Origin: Punctularia strigosozonata HHB-11173 SS5
Taxonomy: Eukaryota; Basidiomycota; Agaricomycetes; Corticiales; Punctulariaceae
Assembly (NCBI RefSeq): GCF_000264995.1
Contig: NW_006767434.1
Location: 2,072,004 to 2,136,003, forward strand
Direction of reading: 5' to 3'
DNA: 64,000 bases
Positions 56,036 to 64,000 of this stretch are shown in pieces. The notes beneath the pieces were generated by a model that saw nothing but the letters and a program-made list of their open reading frames with translations, was not told where the DNA came from and ran no database searches. Position numbers and translations under genes: made by a program. The number at the start of each line of letters is the position of its first letter. Within the stretch, counting starts at the first letter, position 1.

Positions 56036-56557
56036 CGGGCGTGTTGTTTCCAGGGATCATTCGCCGGACGATCGATGGCCCGGCGTACACTCGCTCGGGG
56101 GACGGTGCTGTCAGCTTGGCGGTGATTGTTGATGGATCTGAGCTTCGAGTCTGGCGGGGAATATTAATTGTGATATGTAACTTAGCTCGCTCGGCTGTGT
56201 CCGGGGCAGCCCGATTGAGCAAGGTTGCAGAATTGCAAATGGGCAAAAGCTTCCGCAGAGGACGAGGAAAGTGGTTGGAAGACGACGCCACCTGGCGGCT
56301 GCCACATCCAACCGGTACCTTTCGTAAACCTGAGCGGGTCGCACGCTGCGTCTGCTCGACGGGGAGCGACCCCGCATGCCGCGCTGCCCAGGCCCCGACT
56401 CGTGCTGTCCCGATCCGGAAGTTCATATAAACTGTTTGGCACCCGTGTACGTCCTATCGGTTCGCAGCAGAGAATCCCGCTATATTTGTCTTCGACTATA
56501 ATATATGATACTGCACAATATGATCTCGAGCACCGTCCCGCCTCGTCACGCCTCGTC

Positions 56558-58051
56558 ATGGACGCCCATCCCGCCCTCCAGCTCAAGGAAGAGATCATGG
56601 ATCTCGACTTCCCCGGCCTCGACGCCGACTCCCGCAAAAAACGTCGCAACCGCACCACCCAGTCCTGCCTCAACTGCCATACATCCAAGCGCAAGTGTAT
56701 GTCTGCCCCGGGCCTTTGCAACCGCAACGCGCTCACTGACAAACCCCCACCCAAGGCGACCGCAAGAGGCCCTGTTCGCGGTGCATCCAGCTGGGGCTGG
56801 TACGACCCTCCGCCCCATTGCATCATCGTACCGCAGCCCTGACGATCGATGCAGACCGGCCTATGCATTTACGAAACCTCCGACCCCAACGAAAGGCGCG
56901 CACTGACATCACCTCTGACCCTTGGCGCCCCTGACCAACCCTCTTGCAGGGATGACCCCAACCTCCCAGAGGTGGAGCGTCTCAGAGGTCGCGTCGCCGA
57001 GCTCGAGAGCCTGGTCCGCGAACTGCGAGGTCAGGACGCGACGTTTATTTTAATTTACAGCATCGTTCTCAACGTATGGTCCTGCGGCAGGCAAACCCCA
57101 CCCGCGGTGGGCCGAACAGCTGCGCGAAGTCGACTGCCCGTCGAAGCCAACGCGCTTCCCCAAGCTTTCGCCCAACGGCGTTCACAGGCATAATCCAGAC
57201 TATGACTCCGCCGACGGCGTCGTCTCCCCCACGTCGCCGATCAAGACGGACTTCCAGGAGGGGTCCCGTCCCCAACTCTATCGCCTGTCTGCATCGCCGC
57301 CGTCGACCGCGACCTACCGTCAGTTCCCACCCAACGGACAGGCTGACGCTACCTCGTACTTCGACGACGCCAACCGCCGTGACTACCGCGCCAACGGTCA
57401 CGGTCCGGGACTTTACTCCCCGGTGTCCCCCTCGGTGTCTTCAGGCTACAACGGCAGTCACTTCAGCGACACGTCGTCGGGATATTCGCCTAGGTCTCCG
57501 TCCGCCACGAGCTTCCAATATAGTAACGCCTCCAGTCACACGCCTGTCTCCGCACACGACGGTTCGTGTGGCGGCTATAACGACAACGACAGGCTGAGCG
57601 TCCACGGACACCCTAGCTGTGCTTGCCTGATCAACCCTGCCGTGGCGCACACCTATATCGCGCTCACGCACCAGCTGCAGAACACCGCCAATATAATCAG
57701 GCAGCTGCCTGAGCACGACGGCCAGTCCCAGTGCGGACTGCTGAGACGAATCGTGAATTTGAATTCTATCATGCAGTGAGTAGTTCCGATCGCCCTGTCT
57801 CCTCGTCCCTTAACTCATGTCGCAACGTGAGATCCAGTGGGAATCCCCCCGCGGAAAAGATACGATCGTCGTACGAGACGACGACCGTTGCTTCCACTAT
57901 CCCTGCAGCCGCCACGCCCGCCGACTACGCGATCCCGTCCCAGCAGGGATGGCATCACATGGCCACAGGTGGGTATAATTCACGATACACAGTCCCTGGA
58001 CACGCGGAAAACGGCTATACTAAGCCTTTGACGTATCATGTCGGAGCCTGA
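56558..58051 (+). CDS. Zn2Cys6 fungal transcription factor
   Basis: Nuclear DNA-binding regulator of the Gal4 class. The ATG at 56,558 gives MDAHPALQLKEEIMDLDFPG, then KKRRNRTTQSCLNCHTSKRK. After an intron come CDRKRPCSRCIQLGL and, after another, TGLCIYETSDPNE. Together this is Cx2Cx6Cx5Cx2Cx8C, a complete binuclear cluster. A short coiled coil (VERLRGRVAELESLVRELRG) follows, as in dimeric members. The rest is Ser/Pro/Tyr-rich and probably disordered (GLYSPVSPSVSSGYNGSHFS), with a conserved-looking NPAVAHTYIALTHQLQNTAN helix. A stop follows IMQ, but a good donor (CAGTGAGT) lies there. Joining to the next frame extends the protein by about 70 residues to ...KPLTYHV at 58,051. No fungal-specific TF middle domain is present. 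Confidence 0.88.
56896..56949 (+). other. 54-nt in-frame segment, possible GC-AG intron
   Basis: After NER the frame stays open through 54 bases that begin GCGCGC, are pyrimidine-rich and end CTCTTGCAG. Removing them gives ERDDPNLPEVERL. Keeping them inserts 18 residues between the zinc cluster and the coiled coil. Both readings are in frame. Confidence 0.35.
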
Positions 58052-58313
58052 ACTCGGATAACGCAGCGTCCCCAGCACGTTCCGAGGGCGTTCTATTGGC
58101 CGAGTCGCTCGATCGGACACGTATCGGAATGACCTTTCACATATATATTCACGGATTTAAAAAAACGCCATGCGACGTATCTCTTTGACGTATCGTTTTG
58201 TTTATGCTGCTCTCCTCGGACTCCACCTATAGACTCGCTTTCTGGAAATGCTATGTTACGATATAATCTCGATCGATGTTTTCAGTATCACCCCCCTGTC
58301 TATCTTGTATATC

Positions 58314-59458
58314 CTAGTGCTTGTTTTGCAAAGAGATTTGCATCCGGAATACGTGTTCGTCCGGGGGTTGCTGCTTTTGCAGAACCCCGTCTGACAGGCG
58401 CCAAGGTTCGCGCTCCACGAAAAGAACTTTGCCATCTCGGCGGACAAGGATGACGGTCGAGAGTCGAGTGCCGTAAAAATCCGTAGCATGGGTCGGATCA
58501 AAGGCCACGGGGTACGGCTCAATGTGAATGGTGTTGCGGTGCTCCGCTCGTTCACGAGGTGGAATGGCCGTACACCATCTTTGTGGAACGCACACGGCAT
58601 GAGAGCGAGCCCCATAAAGAGAGAAGGCGGGGGACCGTCGCTCACTCCAGAACGTGGAAAAGATCCTCGACGAGGCGGCGCTCGTCGGATGCTTCGGCGG
58701 ATTCAATTACCTCTCGCATCGACCGGATGCCGACTTGGACTTTCGGCCACTCGTCGGCACCCTGCCCATCGATCCCGTTAGATAGCCCTCCGCACCGACG
58801 TTCCTCGGCCGTTAATGGCCTCGCGGTGAGAGGGCCGCCCCCGCCGTGATTGGTCAGGAAGATTGGCGAGAAAGAAAGCGATCCAGACGCGTCTGTGATA
58901 GGGTCAAAATACACCAGATTGAATCCCGCATACTTCTCGTTCCGCGTGACTACGTTTTCCACATCGGTGTCCGCAGGCAAATCCGACAGGAGGAATGACG
59001 AGACCAAATGGCCCCTGGATGAGGTATAACTGCCCAGTGGCTCGGTGATGTTGGTGCTGGCGGCGTGATCTGAGGAACTCTCGGAACGGTGAAGGTGACG
59101 TGGGGATACCATACAGGACGGCGATTTTCCCCGATCTGTTCAGCCCAAGCCATGTGCCTCCCGCTTTCAGGTCTCGGCCGGACAGGATCGGTCCTTCAGT
59201 GTTAGTCTTTCCGGCCTCGTGTTCGAAATGATGAAAGTGTGCGCGTTCGGTGGGTCGAGATAGAAATTCTGGACGTCCGGGAAGTTTGGTATTATGAACG
59301 TGGTTTACTTCCTCTTTCGTCACAAGATCCTTACCATCTCTGTTCGAGGCGAGGACTCTGCGTGCCGTACTGTCAGCAAAAAGAGTTTTGGTCGTGGTCG
59401 CGAGACGGGCGCACAGAGCGTAATCAGGATGGTCGAGCGCCCACAGTGCGATGCACAT
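58314..59458 (-). CDS. TANGO2 / NRDE family protein
   Basis: Member of the Ser/Thr-type N-terminal-nucleophile-like NRDE family; animal TANGO2 is tied to haem or lipid handling in mitochondria and secretory organelles. The start MCIALWALDHPDYAL joins RVLASNRD and EFLSRPTERAHFHHFEHE over two introns, giving the NRDE motif. ILSGRDLKAGGTWLGLNRSG is the second family block. NITEPLGSYTSSRGHLVSSF and YAGFNLVYFD follow. A later intron joins LFHVLE to WCTAIPPRERAEHRNTIHIE. The C-terminus reads YGTRLSTVILVRRDGKVLFV then EREPWRLSDG. Both N-terminal Met-Cys and the C-terminal YGTR...VERE block are intact. Role in this fungus unknown. Confidence 0.9.
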
Positions 59459-59895
59459 CGTGGTCAGTGTCTAAAGCGCGTTTTCGCGTCACGGTCGTTC
59501 CGGTACACCGCATATACCGATGGCATTACCCGCGTTGGCCGTCGGACGGCCGGAGCGAGCGAACCATCGGCCTGTAGATCATCTCGTGTGAAGGGCATGG
59601 GAGAGCATGCAGCGAATGTATGAACAATGATGAATCCCATCCATTCGGGTCGGATGAGCTCAAGGAGAGTCCAGGAACATTCTCAATGACAGACCGAGAA
59701 TAGGTAATCGCTGTAACGGGCATAACTCCATACGCCGGGATCGCTACAGTTTCCACGTATAAATACATTGCAACAGGATATAGCCAGAGGACATTGCGCT
59801 GATAACACAAAACTGAACGATAGAGAGGGGGATGCCGGGGCTATAGGCGCCAGCGGTGGTGGCCACGGGCTGTGGAGACGCGACGGAGATGAAGA
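59459..59895. other. Intergenic, no gene seen
   Basis: Upstream of the TANGO2 gene and 3' flank of the MAP kinase kinase gene, both on the minus strand. Short frames only. Confidence 0.4.
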
Positions 59896-61437
59896 TCAGA
59901 AAGTGCTAGCCCATGCTTCAAGATCGAACTCCGATGCCCGAGCGTTCTCAATCCATGGGTGTTGCTAGAAATGGGAACATTTGAGAACCGCGGATGACGA
60001 ACGTAGGGAGCTGCATCATACCAGTAGCTGTTTAGGAGTGGGCCTTTCGTCCGGATCTTTCAATAAACAGCTATCGACAAAATCTTCGGCCTCCTTGGGG
60101 AAGCGACCTTCTGGGGTGAGCCTCGGAGCAGGCTCGTTGACGATATGCTGGAGCAACTCAAGGATGCTCATCGTCATCCCACCACCCTGTAGACTGACGC
60201 CCTTGCTCTTACGCCTGTCCCGCTTCCGCTTCTCTTCCTTGCTGGGTCGGGTACTAATGGACACCGGTCGGCCAGGCGACAGGGTGCCCTCAAGATCAGA
60301 AAGATCCGAATCGTCCGACATCGACTCTGCGAACGGGAATCTGCCGAGGGCGAGCTCTATTAGGGAAATGCCCAATGACCATACGTCGGATTTGACCGTA
60401 TATTGCGCCCCTTGTATACGTTCGGGCTGCAGTGCAGTGTGAGACACCATGCGGTAACGCGCTTCATGTTACGTACACTCATGTATGTCGAAGTGCCCAC
60501 GAATGTATCCGCAATGGAGTTGATGAGCTCTCCGGACACGCCAAAGTCACATATCTTGACTTGCCCCTGCGAGTTGAAGAGAATGTTGGAAGGCTTGATG
60601 TCTGTGAACTCAGGTTGACACGAGTATACCAGATCTGTACGACGGGACATACCACGATGAATGATGCGATGCACGTCGTACAGGTAGGTCAAGCCTTCGA
60701 GAACGGCCAAAGCCACTTTTGCCACAACCTCGATGTCAATGGCACCGATCTTCTTGTAAATGCCATCCAATGAACCCTTGTCCATGGCCTCCATGCAGAT
60801 GCATATATTTGGGTCCGCGAGGTAAGCTCCGTAGAAGGAGATGATGTACGGCGAGTGGCAGTCATGCATGATCTGCAGTTCCCGAAGGATCTGCTTCCTC
60901 ACAGCAGGTTTCGCGTCAATGAGGACGATCTGAGGAAGCGATGAGGACTTGATTTCACTCGTGGTGGATAATGCGCACTTTCTTGGCCATGATCGTGCCC
61001 GTCGGGATGTGCTTGACCAGTTTGACGCTCCCTCCATTGCCTTGGCCCAACTCGTGCAACTCCTCTAGATCTTCATTACCCTTGAGCTCGATCTTTGTTT
61101 CTGCACTTAGATCGAGGTTCGCGAGCGTGTTGGACAGCGCAGTATGGTACGTCATGCGTTTCGCGGATGGTGAGATAGCCGTAGCTGGTGCGGAACTGGG
61201 ACCATTGGACACCGTCAACAACACACCGTCGCTTTCATTGTTATTGTTGGTGGCTGCTGGTATCTTGGGCGCAGCAAGAGTCATAGGAGGGGGACGTTTC
61301 TTGCCGCCTGGTCCGCCCGCTACAGGCGCAAGACGCGTTGGTTGGGGTTCAGGCGCAGGGGGCGGCGGCGCGGGTGTTGCGGCGACATCGAGCCCGAGCC
61401 CCTTGAAGTTCCTCTTCTTCCGGATCGGTGTGGCCAT
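59896..61437 (-). CDS. MAP kinase kinase (MEK), Ste7/Fuz7 type
   Basis: Dual-specificity kinase of a MAPK cascade, likely mating or filamentation. The start MATPIRKKRNFKGLGLDVAA is followed by a Pro-rich N-terminus. Kinase motifs in order: LGQGNGGSVKLVKH (Gly loop), GTIMAKKVRI (Lys), LRELQIMHDCHSPYIISFYG, RIIHRDIKPSNILFNSQGQV (catalytic loop restored over an intron) and KICDFGVSGEL. NSIADTFVGTSTYM contains the MEK SxAxT activation sites. Then PERIQGAQYTVKSDVWSLGI and a Ser-rich insert with SRPSKEEKRKRDRRKSKG-like basic sequence typical of fungal MEKs before the end of the C lobe. The last exon joins KQLLQHPWIENARASEFDLE and stops AWASTF. A basic docking-like front (KKRNFKGLGLDV) resembles a D-site. 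Confidence 0.94.
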
Positions 61438-61815
61438 GGTGGTGTTGGAAGGGAGGCAGGGGAGGGCAGGAATGATCAAAGGAACTCAGCCGCCGGCGTC
61501 TGTTGCAAGGCTGCTCGACGCGCCAGACACCGCTTGACCACGACGGTGATCGCGGCGAAGCACTGTTGCCTTGAGAAATCCGAGAGTTGTTCTGCACGCG
61601 CACCGGCTTTCCGCAACCTGATGCCCCACGCGTTCTGCGCTTGGCCGGAAAAACCGAAGAACGCGTCTCCGGTGGTGAGGAAGGCAAGGTTTGCCTCCTT
61701 AGTCGTCGTCGTGAAAATGTGACTCATGTAGAGCGCTTGACCAGCTTCATCATTACGCAATAAACATGGACCAAGCAGCAAACCAGGCTCTTTCCCGCTA
61801 GTGCACAGAATCATA
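61438..61815. promoter_or_regulatory. Divergent promoter between MEK and MFS genes
   Basis: 378 bases separate the two start codons. Pyrimidine-rich near the MEK start. No clear TATA on either side. A frame overlapping this stretch on the minus strand lacks motifs. Confidence 0.35.
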
Positions 61816-63682
61816 ATGCCTGCGACAACCCAGACGTCAGAAAGTCTCGAGCTGGGAACACGAGAGCCCCCTCATCCATCAAGCTCGTTACGATCAGTGC
61901 AGAGCCATGACAGGACATCTCCCGTTCTCGAGGACGGACGCAGAGATGATCCTCAAGGCAGCGTTGCACGACGCAATGAAATTATTCTTGCTCCGGTAGA
62001 TCGAGGGATATCCGCATGGTTGTTCGTGAGTGACACTAGCATATGACCGTACGAAATGCGAATTCACCTCGCGATCAGTTGACTGGCGCATTCTTCGTAG
62101 GCGCACTGGTTTGGGGATTTCCGACAGCCTACGGAATCTTTTTGGTGTCGTACACGGAAGATCCACGCTTCCGGGACCAGAAACACGCGTCGTCGCTCTT
62201 ACCCCTGATCGGTACATTATCGTCAGGTGAAGCTACAAGCGTTCTCAATTATACATTCGCTAATCCATCCCTCAGGCATCATATACTGTTCCGGGCCCAT
62301 CATAAACCCTGGAATGGCGCGTTATCCTCAGCACCGTCGCTCCGCCTTGTGGACCGGGCTCGTATTCTGTTGGGCGAGCTTGTTTGGTGCTAGCTATGCA
62401 ACGCGGGTAGGCCGTATCGAAATATTCCTTGCGATCTAGACCTTCCTAACTAATCGCCGCAGGTCGTGACGTTGGTAGCCTTGCAAGGCGTGCTGTATGC
62501 CATTGGCGGAGGTGAGCTCCGCGACACGCCCGCTTTACATCCGCTTAAGTTCAGAACAGCACTACTATATGCACCGTGTATCTCTTACCTATCGGAATGG
62601 TTTGTAAATAGAAGAGGGCTCGCTAACGGGATCATCTTTGCCGGTAAGTCCGATGAGAGATAGATCCATATTTTCACCCGCGTTAACGCCTCTTTCTTTC
62701 CAGGGACCGCTCTGGGCGGGCTAATCCTACCCCTGATCATCCCCCCGCTTCTCCGGCAATTTGGCATTGCAACTTCGCTCCGCATTCTCTCCATTGCGAT
62801 TGTGATCGTGTTGACTCCTTTGCTTCCGTTCATCAAACCGCGTCTTCCTGAGAACCGCGTCCGTGGCCCGGCGGCTCGCTCGATTGATCGATCGTGGTTG
62901 AAGAATGACAGGTTCTGGCTCATGCTGCTCGCTAACACCATACAAGCGTTCGCTTATTTCGTGCCGATGACATGGCTGCCGAGTGAGTACATTGGGCAAC
63001 ACGATGTCCGTCAACTGACTCATCCAAAGCGTTCGCATCCGACCTACGCTTGGGCGACTCGTCCTCGGCCTTGTCGCTTGCGCTGTTGAATGGTGAGTCG
63101 ACGTTGATCTCACATTTACGGTGCTGAAATTGGTACCGTAAGGTTCTTCTGTGGTTGGGCGTATAGGAATAGGCGCCCTTTCCGACACAATGGACTCGTG
63201 GCTCCTAGCATTCGCCAATCTAACTTTCACTTCACTGGTGACCTTCGTTCTGTGGGGCGTGCTTGCGCACTCGCTACCCGGCCTCCTTGTTTTCAGTGTC
63301 GCCTACGGTACCATTGCGGGGGGCTGGTCCAGTACATGGTCCGGTTTCATCAGACCGTTGTGCAGTGAGGACTGCGATTGCCACTTCTCGCAATGCGCTT
63401 ACGCCTATTGCAGAGGACGACCCTACCTTGCACACCTCCATATTCGGTTTCCTGCAACTAACACGCGGCCTCGGCAACATCCTGTCCAACCCGATATCAA
63501 CTTCGATGTATAATGGCTCTTCTCGTCACCCGTCCACCCGTCCGAGGACGGGTTATACTGTTGGAGGCGGACGCTTCGAACAGATGATAATTTACGTTGG
63601 CACCTGCTTCGCCTGCGCTGCCCTCACATCATCTGTAGGGTGGCTGTCGGCTAAGTATCGTAGTAGGACACCCCAGTCGTGA
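61816..63682 (+). CDS. MFS transporter, monocarboxylate transporter-like
   Basis: Twelve-helix plasma membrane carrier of the MCT/MCH type. The ATG at 61,816 gives MPATTQTSESLELGTREPPH and the family N-terminus APVDRGISAWLF, joined over an intron to LTGAFFVGALVWGFPTAYGI. Later: IINPGMARYPQHRRSALWTG, YAPCISYLSEWFVNRRGLAN then GIIFAGTALGGL (the R-G-x-A-x-G loop), RFWLMLLANTIQAFAYFVPM, NGSSVVGRIGIGALSDTMDS and VAYGTIAGGWSSTWSGFIRP. The end has LTRGLGNILSNPISTSMY and GTCFACAALTSSVGWLSAKY. At about 63,355-63,375 the frame shifts by one with no good intron, so there may be a sequence error, a very short intron or a lesion. Substrate not inferable; fungal MCHs seldom carry monocarboxylates. Confidence 0.85.
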
Positions 63683-63893
63683 CTCTTCGAGCGGCATATG
63701 ATTAGTATCAATTCTATGTTGCTACGATGCGATTCACCACGGCCACCGCACGATCGATGGATAGCACAATCGCGTGACGAGGAACTTGAATGGCAGGTGT
63801 CGCGTCGCGTCGCATGATTAGACGTCAGATACACTCTTAGAGTTCGAAACGTGTTTCTTACGTCACCGAACCCTCCTTAATAAGTTTACGACG
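63683..63893. other. Short intergenic region, nothing seen
   Basis: 3' flank of the MFS gene. GATGCGATTCACCACGG-type sequence near 63,725 has no clear role. Confidence 0.3.
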
Positions 63894-64000
63894 ATGCATA
63901 ACGGGCTATCGCCCGCAGATGAAGATCTCGAGTCCCAGGGCCTTCCACTACCATTCGCCGTGCCATACATCGCCATTCAACCCTCAAGTTCTCGTCCTGG
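63894..64000 (+). CDS. Possible start of a gene cut by the window end
   Basis: An ATG at 63,894 opens a frame that stays open to the last base: MHNGLSPADEDLESQGLPLP and then FAVPYIAIQPSSSRP. Thirty-five codons are too few to identify. Composition is protein-like and the position, 211 bases after the MFS stop, suits a gene start. Confidence 0.35.
   Translation, partial: MHNGLSPADEDLESQGLPLPFAVPYIAIQPSSSRP

Noticed and set aside
55212-56430. Long frames running through the N block on both strands
   Set aside because: They are open only because N codes for nothing; flanks show no motif.
1-64000. A single biosynthetic or defence gene cluster
   Set aside because: Neighbouring genes belong to unrelated housekeeping and secretome functions; no backbone synthase or clustered tailoring enzymes.
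1-64000. CRISPR arrays, rRNA, tRNA or virus-like elements
   Set aside because: No regular spaced repeats, no rRNA-like conserved blocks, no convincing tRNA boxes and no capsid, integrase or reverse transcriptase motifs were seen.

Overview
This 64 kb window is nuclear DNA of a filamentous basidiomycete, most likely an Agaricomycete. The reasons are about 50% GC, dense genes on both strands, many short GT-AG introns (about 50-65 nt) that interrupt almost every conserved protein, and a typical gene set (Zn2Cys6 regulator, GH35, PL1, RlpA-like secreted protein, A1 aspartic peptidase, Dsc3, Nha1). Gene models were built by eye: reading frames were joined across GT-AG introns where family motifs continue. 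Exon ends are therefore reliable only where motifs run through the junction. I saw no rRNA, tRNA, CRISPR array or virus-like element.

Left part (1-27 kb). An A1 aspartic peptidase runs off the left edge. It is followed by carnitine acetyltransferase, which has a mitochondrial presequence and a C-terminal AKL. A single-pass membrane protein gene is bracketed by two diverged inverted repeat copies. Next come an FAD-dependent amine-oxidase-like protein, a Nha1 Na+/H+ antiporter, a YEATS/AHC1-type chromatin protein that shares a promoter with an F-box-like protein, FEN1, the nucleolar RRM protein Nop12, and a small secreted double-psi beta-barrel protein. From 25.2 to 27.2 kb there is no gene I can name.

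Middle part (27-49 kb). A GH35 beta-galactosidase with an N-terminal membrane anchor faces an Nta1-type N-terminal amidase. Then follow Dsc3 (Golgi Dsc E3 ligase complex), an importin-7/8 (Sxm1/Nmd5) karyopherin, an unknown 225-residue protein, Arp6 (SWR1 complex), a small Ser/Thr-rich protein, an intronless protein with two zinc-binding RING-like modules, and a PL1 pectin lyase.

Right part (49-64 kb). A base-exchange-type phosphatidylserine synthase is followed by a 4.4 kb gene-poor stretch. That stretch holds a 462-base run of N whose two flanks carry the same G-rich repeat unit. After it lie a Zn2Cys6 transcription factor, a TANGO2/NRDE protein, a MAP kinase kinase, a monocarboxylate-type MFS transporter and the start of one more possible gene. 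The genes are mostly housekeeping and secretome genes and do not form one pathway.

The points most worth a second look are: a 54-nt, stop-free, three-divisible intron inside the carnitine acetyltransferase presequence; a near-perfect 20-bp inverted repeat just upstream of FEN1; the inverted repeat copies around the membrane protein gene; the base-exchange phosphatidylserine synthase; and the unexplained 25-27 kb and 52-56 kb stretches.
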